Below are positions 1 through 9,800 of a stretch of 64,000 bases of DNA, piece after piece (within the stretch, counting starts at the first letter, position 1; each line of letters starts with the position of its first letter). This DNA comes from Planctomycetota bacterium (GTDB lineage: Bacteria; Planctomycetota; UBA1135; GCA-002748355), in the NCBI GenBank assembly GCA_002748355.1, contig PDSF01000030.1:1-64000 (forward strand), given 5' to 3'. The notes under the pieces were generated by a model. The model was not told the origin of the DNA. It did no database searches and saw only the letters and a list, made by a program, of their open reading frames with translations. The position numbers and the translations under genes are program-made.

Positions 1-263
1 GCCCTTCCTTGCCTGCCTCCGTCCGATCCGAACCGCAGCGACGGAGCAGAAGCGGCTCGGATCAGACGGAGGCTCATCTATCGCTTATTCCAGGGCTAGA
101 GGAGGAGGGCTACTTCACCCGCGCCGGTATCCACTGTGCGCCGTGGGCGCACGAGGCGCTTCCTGGAGCAGAGGATGGCGGCGTCCGGGTGAGCCCCGGC
201 CCCTTCAACAGCGAAGCCGAGATCGAAGGGCTCGCCGCCGCCATCCACGAGATCCTCGGCTAA
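1..263 (+). CDS. Cysteine desulfurase-family PLP enzyme, C-terminal end (partial)
   Basis: This frame is open to the left edge and ends at TAA 261-263, so only the last ~85 residues of a larger protein are present. The segment RAGIHCAPWAHEAL followed by GGVRVSPGPFNSEAEIE matches the end of class V aminotransferase-fold cysteine desulfurases. In that family the Cys in the R-x-G-x-H-C motif is the persulfide-forming residue. The pattern resembles the TIGR01977-like subgroup more than IscS or SufS, but that is inferred from the tail only. The family takes sulfur from L-cysteine in the cytosol for Fe-S clusters or thio-cofactors. It converges with sbcC. The TTG at position 9 is internal and is not a plausible start. 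Confidence 0.8.
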   Translation, partial: PSLPASVRSEPQRRSRSGSDQTEAHLSLIPGLEEEGYFTRAGIHCAPWAHEALPGAEDGGVRVSPGPFNSEAEIEGLAAAIHEILG

Positions 264-272
264 GAGGCAGCG

Positions 273-291
273 GGCGCAGCCAAGCAGCGCC
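273..291. terminator. Possible bidirectional terminator hairpin
   Basis: GGCGCAGC (273-280) and GCAGCGCC (284-291) can pair around a 3-nt loop with one A/A mismatch. The hairpin sits between the convergent stop codons of the desulfurase-like gene and sbcC. There is no T-tract, so the call is tentative. Confidence 0.3.
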
Positions 292-304
292 GGCTCAGCT
301 CCGC

Positions 305-3300
305 TCAAAGCGGATCCGGCTCTTCGCTGCTTCCCTTCTCAAGCTCCGGAACGTAGTAGCTCCTGCCGTCCAGCGCTATGCGAGGATCCCCCTTGAGCGC
401 TCGGCTCAAGGCCGCCCCCTTTTCCAGACCCAGGAGCTCGGCGATCTTGTTGCGGGTCATCGGCCCGCGCCGCTTGAGCTGCTCCACCACGGGATCCAAA
501 TCGAAGAGCGGCTCGGCCAAGGGCAAGGCGTCATTGGGCGGCTGTTCCGGCGCTCCAGGGAACCAAAGCCAGCTTCGCCCACGCCCAGCGCGTCGCACCT
601 CGATCCGCGCATCCCAGCGATTCTGCAGATCCCCGACATGGCTAATCACAAAGAGCTGGGCCCCGAGTTCGTTCTGCACGATCTCAAGGGCGCTCAGCGC
701 CAGCTCCAAGCTCTGCTGGTCCAGGCTGCCAAAGCCCTCGTCGATGAACACCGAGCGGAGATCCGACTTGCCGCGCTTCATGTCCGAGAGCGCAATCGCC
801 AGCGCCAGCGACACGAGGAAGCTCTCTCCACCCGAGAGGGTCCGTACCGGCCGGCGCTCCTCCGCCAACTCCCGATCGATGATGTCGAGTTCGAGCCCCT
901 CGCCGCGCCGCTCCAGTTGGTAACGCGGGGCAAAGGCAGCAAGCCGCCGATTAGCAAACCACAACAGTGAATCCAAGCTCAGGCGCTGTGCCAAGCTGCG
1001 GAACTTCTTGCCGGTCGAGTCGCCGATCAAATCGGCCAAGCGATCCACCCGATCGAAATCCGCCTGCAAGCGCTGCCTCTTTTCGCCAAGTTCCTGCAAT
1101 GCGACTCGGCGATTGTCGTCCTCCTGCACCGCGGCCCAGATCTCACTGACTGCACTGACAGCGTCCTTCTCTGCCGCCACCGCTGCCTCCTGCGCTTGCC
1201 GGGCCTCGGCAAGCAGTTCGGCCAAGGCTTGCTCCGCCTCCGGAGCCTCCTCACTGAGGGCCTGGCGAGCCTGCTTCAGATCCGATTCCCGAGTCGCAAC
1301 CTGGGTGCGAGCCTCCTGGAACTGCTCCTCCAAGTCCTTGAGTTCGGCACGCAAGCGAGCCAAGTCCGCACTTGAGAGCATGCTCCTGCGAGCTTGCTCT
1401 TCACTTTCGAGTCCAAGCTCCTGGAGCTTGGCAGCGAGTTCAGCCTCGCTGGCCTTTCGCGCCTCTTCGGCATCCTTACGCTGCTTCGCAGCACTATCGG
1501 CCTTGGCCTGCTGGCCTATCAAAGCTTCCTTAGCCTCGTCAAATCGGCCGCGCAGAGAGTTCAAGAGCGGAAGCACATCGCCTTGCTCCCCTTTCCATTC
1601 ATCAGGCTCCAGTCCTTCCCCCTCGGGAAGCTCGGCCTCTGCCTTCTCACGCTGCTCGCGTAGCGGCAACCGGAGATCGCGCAACTGGCGTTCCGCCTGC
1701 AGATAATCCCGGTGTTTTCTCTCCAGGCTGTCCAGCCAAGCCGAGCAGCCCGCGAACTCTGGAGCATGCTCTGACAAGTCCTTGGCCAAGGCCTCGAGGC
1801 CCTCCTCAAGCTGACTCGTAGCCTGGGCATCGTCCTTTTCGAGACCTTTGAGCTGAAGGGAATCCTGCTCAAGCTTGCTCTCCACCAGCCGCAGTTGCGC
1901 CTTCGCATCTGCCAGTAGCTTCTGCGTCGAACCCCACCTGTCCTTCGCCCTGTCGCCGGACTCTTCCCGCCGTTTGAGCAACTCAGCCTCGTCGGAGAAG
2001 TCCTTCTGGGCAGCCTCGGCTCTGCTAAGGCGATCCTGCAGCTCCTCTTCGGAGAGTTCCTCGATCTCCGCTGGTAAGTCCGGCAGAGCAAGCCTCAGCT
2101 TGGCGTAGCGATCACTTCGCTTGCCTTGCTCATCACGCAGACGCTTGATCTCCCAAGCCCCCTTCTTGTCCTCTTCCCCCAGCGTCTTTTGCGCCTGCTC
2201 CAACGACGAACGCTCGTCAGCAGCAGCCTTCTCCTCCTGCTTCGCCTTATGGAGCCCATCCTCGATTTCGAGGATTCTCCCCTCAAGCCGAACTGCCGGA
2301 AGCTCATGCACCTGCTGCTCGCAGAGGGGACAGGTATCGCCCGGCTTCAGCTCCTTGCGATGGACCATCAAACTCTGACGCAAACGCTCCTTTTCGAGGC
2401 GTTCGTGTAGCTCGCGCGCCCTGCGACTGCGTTCCTCGTAACGGGCTTCGGCCTTATTCAACTCCACCTGCAACTGGGAAAGGCTCTTCTCGCGTTCCTG
2501 GCACTCGGCGCTTAGCCGCAGAAGATCCTGCTCAGCGTTACTCCGCGCAGTAATCAGCTCAATGACTTTGCCGAGCTCCTGCACCCTGCTGATCCTTGCC
2601 TCCAGGTCGCCGCCTTCCTGCTTATGACGCTCATGCTCCAGACGGCACTGCTCCAGCAAGCGAGACTCAGCCTGCTGCTCCTTGGCAGCATCCTCTTCGG
2701 CCGTGGAGCTCTCGCCGACCATTTTCTGCGCATGTAGCAGATCCGCCTCACTGGACTCGATGCGCTGACGAAGCATCGCCATTTGCTTCGCACCCTTGCT
2801 ACGCTGCTTCTGCTCTGCACGCAGCTGGGTCAAGCGGCCGGCATCGGCAACGCTGTAGCGCTGTAGCTCTGCGACACACTCCTCAAGCCGGGCTTCAAGC
2901 CCCATGGCCGACTGCAGCAGAGAACGGAAGCGATCAAAGGCCTGGCGAGAGACGCGGCGAGCCTCTTCGAGCATCTCGTCGCTACGGTTCTTGGCATCCT
3001 CCGCATGCCGCTGCGCCCCGCGCCGCTGCTGAACGCGATCCAGCGGAGCCGCCAGTCCCGAAAGCCTCTCCGCTTCCTCTAGCGCCGCCCGCTGCTCCGC
3101 CCTGGCTGCCCAGTTCTTCTGCGCCTGAGACAGGCCATCTCTCGCCTGCTGCAGAAGCTCGGACTTCTGCCTGAGAGCTTGCAGCTCGGAGTATCGACTC
3201 TTGCACGTAGCAGCCTTCTGCTCTGCCGCCAGCTGCTGCGCTTTCGCGGCACGGTGCCTGGCCTCCAGCGCGGCTCGCTCCTCCTCACCCAAGAGAGGAT

Positions 3301-3928
3301 GCTCCCCCATCTTGGCTTCGTTTTCCTTCAGGGCAGCAGCCGCACGGCGCCGCCACTCGAAGGCCGCCATGCCAAGCTTGGAGTAGATCTCTACCCCTGT
3401 CAGCCGCTCAAGCAGCCGAGCACGATCGTCACTGGCACCGGAGATGAAGGTCGAAAAGCTCCCCTGCGCCAGAAGCACAACCCCGACAAACTGCTCCCGA
3501 GACAGGCCAATCGCCGCCTCGACCGCCTTTTCGTGCTCTGTGCTCCCCGTCGCCAGCGTCTCGCCACTGTCGCGGTCGAAGAGGAACCTCTTGGGCGTCT
3601 GCAGTCGATGGGTGCGCGAACGCGAGATCTCCCAGCGCGAGCGCAAACGCCGCCCGCTCGCATCGACAAAATCGAGCTCGGCGTAACCATCCACAGTTCC
3701 CCGGCTCAGGATGTTGCCAGCGCTGCGATCCTCGCCGCTACGATCCAGACGCGGCGTCTTTCCGAAGAGCGCCAAGCAGATGGCATCGAGGATGGTCGAC
3801 TTGCCGGCCCCCGTCGGCCCGACCACCGCGACCAGGCCCGAATCTAGCCCTCCCGAGGTGAAGAGCAGCGGCGGCTGGGTTCCGACCAAGGATGCCAGAT
3901 TCCGGATGCGCACACATTCGATGAGCAT
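305..3928 (-). CDS. sbcC: SbcC-type exonuclease/SMC-like ATPase subunit
   Basis: Large subunit of the SbcCD (Mre11-Rad50-type) nuclease, which processes DNA ends and hairpins. The 1207 residues show Walker A GPTGAGKST (37-45) and long coiled coils rich in Glu, Arg and Lys. A zinc-hook CPLC lies near residue 531, at the coiled-coil apex. The ABC signature LSGGES and Walker B VFIDEGFGSLD lie near 1035-1065. Its ATG overlaps the sbcD stop (TGATG), so the two genes are translationally coupled. After the ATPase lobe there is an extra ~75-residue tail (about 1130-1207) with a winged-helix look (RGPMTRNKIAELLGL, then a short beta segment). Standard SbcC proteins usually end soon after the ATPase lobe. 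Family assignment is firm; the role of the tail is unknown. Confidence 0.96.
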   Translation of the reverse strand: MLIECVRIRNLASLVGTQPPLLFTSGGLDSGLVAVVGPTGAGKSTILDAICLALFGKTPRLDRSGEDRSAGNILSRGTVDGYAELDFVDASGRRLRSRWEISRSRTHRLQTPKRFLFDRDSGETLATGSTEHEKAVEAAIGLSREQFVGVVLLAQGSFSTFISGASDDRARLLERLTGVEIYSKLGMAAFEWRRRAAAALKENEAKMGEHPLLGEEERAALEARHRAAKAQQLAAEQKAATCKSRYSELQALRQKSELLQQARDGLSQAQKNWAARAEQRAALEEAERLSGLAAPLDRVQQRRGAQRHAEDAKNRSDEMLEEARRVSRQAFDRFRSLLQSAMGLEARLEECVAELQRYSVADAGRLTQLRAEQKQRSKGAKQMAMLRQRIESSEADLLHAQKMVGESSTAEEDAAKEQQAESRLLEQCRLEHERHKQEGGDLEARISRVQELGKVIELITARSNAEQDLLRLSAECQEREKSLSQLQVELNKAEARYEERSRRARELHERLEKERLRQSLMVHRKELKPGDTCPLCEQQVHELPAVRLEGRILEIEDGLHKAKQEEKAAADERSSLEQAQKTLGEEDKKGAWEIKRLRDEQGKRSDRYAKLRLALPDLPAEIEELSEEELQDRLSRAEAAQKDFSDEAELLKRREESGDRAKDRWGSTQKLLADAKAQLRLVESKLEQDSLQLKGLEKDDAQATSQLEEGLEALAKDLSEHAPEFAGCSAWLDSLERKHRDYLQAERQLRDLRLPLREQREKAEAELPEGEGLEPDEWKGEQGDVLPLLNSLRGRFDEAKEALIGQQAKADSAAKQRKDAEEARKASEAELAAKLQELGLESEEQARRSMLSSADLARLRAELKDLEEQFQEARTQVATRESDLKQARQALSEEAPEAEQALAELLAEARQAQEAAVAAEKDAVSAVSEIWAAVQEDDNRRVALQELGEKRQRLQADFDRVDRLADLIGDSTGKKFRSLAQRLSLDSLLWFANRRLAAFAPRYQLERRGEGLELDIIDRELAEERRPVRTLSGGESFLVSLALAIALSDMKRGKSDLRSVFIDEGFGSLDQQSLELALSALEIVQNELGAQLFVISHVGDLQNRWDARIEVRRAGRGRSWLWFPGAPEQPPNDALPLAEPLFDLDPVVEQLKRRGPMTRNKIAELLGLEKGAALSRALKGDPRIALDGRSYYVPELEKGSSEEPDPL

Positions 3929-5181
3929 CAGTCCCCGCCCTCCAAGGGGTCCCCCTCCAACAGTTCCACTGCGTGCTCCTGTAGCCAGGTAAAGCTGCGC
4001 CGCAGATCCTCGGCGTCCTCACCTTGGATACCCCGATGCTCCAACAGCTTGTCAAAGACCGCGCTGCTGTTCTCGATGTCGACTTCGCCTGGGGGAGCAT
4101 GCTCTTCCGAGTCCTGTCGCGCCGCCGCTCTCGGTGTCCGGCTCTCGACGCCGAGCAACTGCCAGCCCCGCTTCTGCGCTAGATCGCCCAGCCGCTGGGC
4201 AAGCCCCGGCGCCGGGCCAGTCAGTTCGGCAAAGCCGCGCACCCAAGGCCGCGGCCCCTCCCCCTGCCAAGGCGGCAACGCCAGGATCTGTTGCTCCAGC
4301 TCGACCTGATTGCCTTCGATGCGAAGGTAACGGCGGCATGGCTCTAGCTCATGCGACCGCACCGTCGCGGCGCCGCTGTCGGGCAGCTCCGCCACCAGCA
4401 CCTGCCGCGGCCTCGCTAGTTCGTCGAAGCCGGTCGGGAGCAAGCTCCCGGGATAGCGCCAGTGCTCCTGCCCATCGACAAGCTGGGGGCGATGCAAGTG
4501 CCCAAGGGCAAGATAGCCAGCATCTCCGGCGAAGGCCGCCGCCGGCACCCGCGCTTCGTTGCCGACCTGCACCGGCCGCTCTCCACCACCGAAGCTTCCC
4601 CCAGTCGCGAAGGCATGCGCCACGACTACGTAGGGAAGATCACGCGGGACTGCCGCATGCAGCTCGGCCAGTCGCTGCTCCAGCGCTTTGACGTGTTCCT
4701 GCGCGGCATGCTGCAGGCTCTCGCCCGCACGGCGGATTCGAACGTCGCCCTCCCGCAGGAAAGGGATGGCCAGCGACCGCCCCACGATCTCGCCGCTGCG
4801 CCCGGTCAGCTCGACGATGCAATCCTCGGGACCGGCATCGAGTCGCCACTGTCCACGCACGTGCACACGCGCCGCCGAGTAGAGCCGCCGCGGGGCAGCA
4901 ATCCGCGTCGGACTATCGTGATTGCCGGCAATCACCACCACGCTGCCCACCCCAGCATCGCCCACTAGCTGGGCCAGAAAGCGGTCGTAGCGCTCGCAAT
5001 CCCGTGCCCCCGGATGCGCAACGTCGAAGATGTCTCCGGCGAGAACGACGACATCCACCTGCGCCTCTTCCGCGATCTGCAACACCTGCTGGAGAGCATG
5101 CTCTTCGTCCTGGGCACGGCCCTGATCATGAAAGCGCTGGCCAAGATGCAGATCTGCCAGATGCAAGAGACGAAAGGACAC
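3928..5181 (-). CDS. sbcD: SbcD-type nuclease subunit (metallophosphoesterase)
   Basis: Mre11-like catalytic subunit that partners SbcC. The N-terminal HLADLHLG, then LAGDIFDVAHPG (~46-57), AGNHDSPTR (~90-98) and GHLHRPQ (~225) are the metallophosphoesterase motifs that bind two Mn ions. The C-terminal ~150 residues form the capping and SbcC-binding part. At 417 residues it is near the usual family length. The start is GTG at 5181-5179, supported by AGGAGG about 9 nt upstream. The stop overlaps the sbcC ATG by one base, as expected for a fixed-ratio complex. A secreted protein of unknown function lies 49 bp upstream and may share the transcript. Confidence 0.96.
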   Translation of the reverse strand: MSFRLLHLADLHLGQRFHDQGRAQDEEHALQQVLQIAEEAQVDVVVLAGDIFDVAHPGARDCERYDRFLAQLVGDAGVGSVVVIAGNHDSPTRIAAPRRLYSAARVHVRGQWRLDAGPEDCIVELTGRSGEIVGRSLAIPFLREGDVRIRRAGESLQHAAQEHVKALEQRLAELHAAVPRDLPYVVVAHAFATGGSFGGGERPVQVGNEARVPAAAFAGDAGYLALGHLHRPQLVDGQEHWRYPGSLLPTGFDELARPRQVLVAELPDSGAATVRSHELEPCRRYLRIEGNQVELEQQILALPPWQGEGPRPWVRGFAELTGPAPGLAQRLGDLAQKRGWQLLGVESRTPRAAARQDSEEHAPPGEVDIENSSAVFDKLLEHRGIQGEDAEDLRRSFTWLQEHAVELLEGDPLEGGD

Positions 5182-5230
5182 AGGGTAGAACCTCCTAGCG
5201 GGCGTCTGTCATCGCGCGAGACAAGAGAGC

Positions 5231-6826
5231 TCAGCGACGAAACAAGGGGTATTTGCGAAGCTGCAGATCCAGGAGCAGGAAGTAATCATCGCGCACCGGA
5301 AGCACGCCTTCGGGCAAATAGGGCGCAGACTGCGGGTCAGGCCAACGATGCTTGAGCGCATCCCCGCCTCTGGCAAGCAAGTCGAAGACAATGTCGTTGA
5401 GCTCGGCGAGCAGGAAGGCGCGAGGGCTAGCGAGGCCGCCCTCGGGGTGTAGCCAGCGCTGTTCTTGAAGCCGGGCCCAGAGCACCTGACCCTCGCGGGT
5501 TCCAGCTCCGCGGAGCCCACGGGCGAAGAAACGGTCGATGCTGGCCGCAAGCCGCGGCGTCGGCCCCCGGCCCTCGCGTTCGGGCGTCCCGGCAAGCCAG
5601 AGCAAGACCCGGCCAAGCGAACCCGGCAAGCCACGCGCCGCCTTGCCGATGAGCTGCCGAGAGCGATCGCTGATCTCGCCACGTGGTTCGCCAAAGAGCT
5701 GACGCCGCGCCCATTCCTGCAAGGCAGCCTCGAAGCGAGGCAGCTCTCCTACCCCGGCCTCCATCTCGAGCATGCGCTCAAAAAGATCATCACGCCTAGC
5801 TGCGTCGATCAAGCGCATCGCCGCGCCCCAAAAGCGCGCCCGCCACAGTGTCGGCCGCGCCGCGTCCGCTCCCTGCAACAAACGTTTGCGCAGATCCGCC
5901 TCGATACTCGTGCAAGCAGCGAGATACGCGGCTAGGTCGAGCCCTTTCTGCTCCAGCCGATCGACACGAGCCCGAGCGTCCTGACAGCCAAGGACGAAAG
6001 AGGCCAGCTCGGCAAAGTGCCCTCCCTGGCTGAGCAGGGCTTGCAGTTCCTCCTCCCTGCCCTTCCCGCCTGGGCTTTTTCCAGCTTGAGCAGCGAGGGC
6101 CAGCAGGGTGGCACGCGCCTTGATCTCGGCCAGGGTGCCGGGCTTGGATGCTGCCTCGGGGGAGGGGACTGACGGCAAGCGCCGAGCCTTGCCCGACTGT
6201 GGCAGCACAGCGCAGCGCAGCGCCTGAACGAGTTCCCGCAACTCCCCAGCCTCAAGAAAGATCGGCGCCTCTTTTTGGGAATGCCGTCGCGCGATACAGA
6301 TCGCGGCCAGAGAGGCCGTCAAGGCCTCGACCGGTGAGGAGCTACGGCGAGCCAGGTCTTCGCCAAGCTGGGCAGCGCTACCCGCAATCCGCCGGCGCGA
6401 ATAGGCCAAACAAGCGAAGACGAAGTCCTCGGCGCCCCTGGCGCCGCTGCGCCGGCGTAACTGAGTCCGTAGGGCCGCCCTCGCCTCAGCCCCCCCCGCA
6501 AGCCCCAGAGCCCCCAGAAGACACAAGCGAGTCGGGTCACCTCGGGTCCCTGAATTCGCAAAGCGAGGCAGGAGAAGAGTTGCGAGCCTTGGACCCTGAG
6601 CTTGGCTACGACGCCAGAGTTCTTCGATCACCGGCTGCCGATCCATCGAAAAGCTCGACGGCACCGGCTGGAGGCCGGCACGGAAGGCCCGGCCACCAAA
6701 AACCCAGCCCTCGTGTTCAGAGATAGGAGCTGAAGGAGGGTCCTGGCAAACGCCGATAGGTCCAAGAGATGCCCAGAATGCGAGGCTGAGCAAGACCCGA
6801 CTGTGAAGTCTCAAGAACCTGGTCAA
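5231..6826 (-). CDS. Secreted protein of unknown function
   Basis: I do not recognise this 531-residue protein. It starts with a signal peptide (MTRFLRLHSRVLLSLAF, cleavage probably after GVCQ), so export is likely. The rest is rich in Ala, Leu and Arg with many helical segments spaced like degenerate HEAT/TPR repeats, but no motif can be named. The start is TTG at 6826-6824, with GAGGAA about 8 nt upstream. The divergent giant gene begins only 26 bp away, so the two starts share one very short promoter region. It is upstream of and co-oriented with sbcDC, but an exported protein has no obvious role in DNA end processing. Confidence 0.75.
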   Translation of the reverse strand: MTRFLRLHSRVLLSLAFWASLGPIGVCQDPPSAPISEHEGWVFGGRAFRAGLQPVPSSFSMDRQPVIEELWRRSQAQGPRLATLLLPRFANSGTRGDPTRLCLLGALGLAGGAEARAALRTQLRRRSGARGAEDFVFACLAYSRRRIAGSAAQLGEDLARRSSSPVEALTASLAAICIARRHSQKEAPIFLEAGELRELVQALRCAVLPQSGKARRLPSVPSPEAASKPGTLAEIKARATLLALAAQAGKSPGGKGREEELQALLSQGGHFAELASFVLGCQDARARVDRLEQKGLDLAAYLAACTSIEADLRKRLLQGADAARPTLWRARFWGAAMRLIDAARRDDLFERMLEMEAGVGELPRFEAALQEWARRQLFGEPRGEISDRSRQLIGKAARGLPGSLGRVLLWLAGTPEREGRGPTPRLAASIDRFFARGLRGAGTREGQVLWARLQEQRWLHPEGGLASPRAFLLAELNDIVFDLLARGGDALKHRWPDPQSAPYLPEGVLPVRDDYFLLLDLQLRKYPLFRR

Positions 6827-6852
6827 ACCGTGTATTCCTCGAAGGCGCCGTC

Positions 6853-9800
6853 ATGAGCAGGAAGGACAAATTCCATCTCAGTGAACAGGATGAGGAGTTC
6901 GGGTTCTTGTTCAAGGAGACGCGCGCCCAGCAGAGCGAAACTCCAGAAGCCGCGGCCCCGACCAAAGAGGCAACGATCCAGGGCGACCTTTCCGCGGTCG
7001 ACCTGAGCGACATCTTCCAGACGATCACGATGTCGCGCATGACCGGCACCTTGATCGTCCAGACTGCTGGCCGCAAAACCGGTGTGCACTTTGACGCAGG
7101 TCGGATTCGCGTCGCTCCTCCACTCGCCACCTGGATCAGTCGAATCAGCCGACGACTCCTCGCCTCTGGCCTCACCGATAAGACCCTGCTACGCAGTTGT
7201 CTGATGCAGGTGGCACGCGAGGGCAAGGAACTAGGCACCTGCCTCGAAGAGGAAGGAGGGGTCCCACGGGATCAGTTCGAGTCCGTCCAACTCGCCCTCG
7301 AAGAAGACTGCCTGCTAGAGCTGTTTACCAACCGCAAGGGTCATTGCGATTTCTATCGCGACAGCTTCTACCAGCCGGAATACGAAAAGCGCTTCGCCAG
7401 CGCCCTGGTCTTCGAAGGGGAACAGCTGCTCTTCGAGGTCGCCCGCAAAAGCGATGAATGGGGGCAGATCCTCAGCGAAATCGGCTCGCTAAGTGAAATC
7501 TTCATTCCGACCCAGCCATACAACGAACAGGGCTGTGACGAGATCCAGATCGAGCTGCTCGGCCACCTCGACGGCAGCCACAAGCTCTCCGACGCCGCAG
7601 GCGCGATGCTCGACAGCCTCTTCGACGTCGCCAAGGCCGCCCAGGAACTGCGCCTCCAAGGCAAGATCGAAAAGGTCACCACCAGGCACCTCATCGGCCT
7701 GGCCAAGGCTGAAATCGCGGCGCAACACAAGGAGCAGGCACGGGAGTTTCTCGACCTGATCCACGAGTTCCGTAACCCGAGCAACAGCGAGGAATGGGAG
7801 GAGATCGCCTCGGTCTATACCGAGCTGGGCAGCTCACGCGACACCGCCAACGCGTATTTCCACGCGGCACAGTTCTGCGAGAGCAGAGACAAGAGCAAGG
7901 GCTTCCTGCGCAAGGCGCATTCTCTGGACAACCTCAACGTCAAGACCCTGGAGAGCCTCCACCTCCTGCTCCTCGACGAGGAGTTCAGCGAGGCCGAAGA
8001 CGAGCTCCTGGAAGTGATCGACAAACTCGCCAACTGCTACGAGGCCAACGGGGAGTACGCCAAGTCTCTAGAGATGCTTGAGGACTTGGCTGAGCTGAAT
8101 CCTCGCTCGGTCTCCTTCGCCGGCCGGCGAGCACGGATGCTCATTCGTCTCAATCGGCACGAAGATGCCTTGCAGCTGCTGCGCTGGATCGCCTCCTCCC
8201 TCAAGCTAGAGAAGCAGTGGCCCAGCTATGCCCAGGTTCTTGAGCACATTCTCAAGATCGACCCCGAGGACGCCGAGGCTCGGCGGGAGCTTCATAGGAT
8301 CCGCAGCCGCGTCGATCCTCGCCTGGTGCGAGGCGCCATCGCGGCGGCCGTGCTAACCATCGTCGGGAGCATCGGCTGGTCCTTCTATTCTGCTCACCAA
8401 ACCAAGCTCCTCGGACGAGAGCGGCTAGCCCAAGCCCAAGAACTGCTCAAACAGGACGAACTGGCCAAATCGGAACAGATCGCCCTCAAACTCGCCGAGG
8501 AGTTCTTGGATGACGAGATCGGACCTGGCGCCGCCGGCATCGTCAGCAAGATCAGGCACATGCGAAAGGATCGGGCAGCGGCCAAGCTCAAGGCAGAGCA
8601 GTCAGCCCTCTTCGGCGGCCTGAATCGCGCCGCCAACGCCTTCGAGAACAGCGACTGGCCCAGCGCTCTGAAGGAGTATTCCGCCCTCTCGGACGGAATC
8701 GCCAAGAAGAAGCCGAAGTACCGGAAGAAGGTGCAGCAAGCCGTCGAGGCTCGCTTCGGCACGCTCGCCAAAGACATCGAGAAGAACCTGGCGATGAACC
8801 TCCTGCAGCCTCTTCCCAGCGCTGAGGATCTACGCAGCCCGCAACAGCGCAGCGATGCCCTGAAAACCCTGGATCGCTACTACCCCAAATCCAAGTGCAA
8901 CGCCTACATCGAGCTGAGCAAGGCACTACGGGATGACGAACAGTACAAGGCTCTGATAGGCCTCCCACCCAAGCTTCTCGAACACCTTGAGCAGTGGTCG
9001 CAGATTGCGGTGGCAGCACTAGACCTCCGAAGCGACCTAGAAGCAGAACTCCGGAACGATCGCAAAAAGGTCGGTATCGACAGCGCCTTCTCCGAGGCAG
9101 AAAAGCTCCGCAACCGCTTCGACTTCAAAGGAGCTCTCAAGCTCTACGAGGACATCGTCCGTGACTACAGGGGAGACTCGAAGTTAGAGAAACGCTTTCG
9201 CCAGCAACGCGATGCTCTCTCCCAAACCGTCCGGCTCCTCGCCGAAATCGACCAGGCCTGCGAGCACGGGGACTACCCAGGAGCTAGCAGCGGCCTGCAG
9301 CAACTGAAGAGCATTTTCCCCGACCTAGACTTCGACAAGGAGGTCGCGCTACCGCTCCGCATTGAGACCAGCCCCAAGGGCGCCACCATCCTCGTGGACG
9401 AAAAAGTGGTCGGGACGAGCCCGATGATCCTACGGCTCACCCCAAGCGTCGAGAGAACGCTCGAAGTCCGCCTGGACGGCTTCAGCACTCATCGGCAGCA
9501 GCTGCCGATCAAGCATGGAGGTCGGATCAGCATTTCCTTCGAACTCACTCCGAGCTGGCAACGCCCACTCGGAGGGCCGGTCACGGACGCACCACTCGTG
9601 GCTAAGCAGGCGGGACTGGTGGTCCTCACGGACCGCTCAGGTCGCGTAGCCGCGCATGATCTCAAAACTGGCAAGCGACGCTGGGAGAAGCGCTACTCGG
9701 ATCTCTCCGGAGCACTCGGAGAACCCCTGCTGCTAGGCCAGAACGTCGTGCTTCCTTCCCGCGACGGCCAGCTACGCTGCCTCTCCCTCGCCGAGGGTAA

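Noticed and set aside
143..970. 275-codon plus-strand open frame opposite the end of sbcC
   Set aside because: It lies antisense to a well-supported gene, has an Arg/Pro/Leu-rich composition typical of shadow frames in GC-rich DNA and shows no motif.
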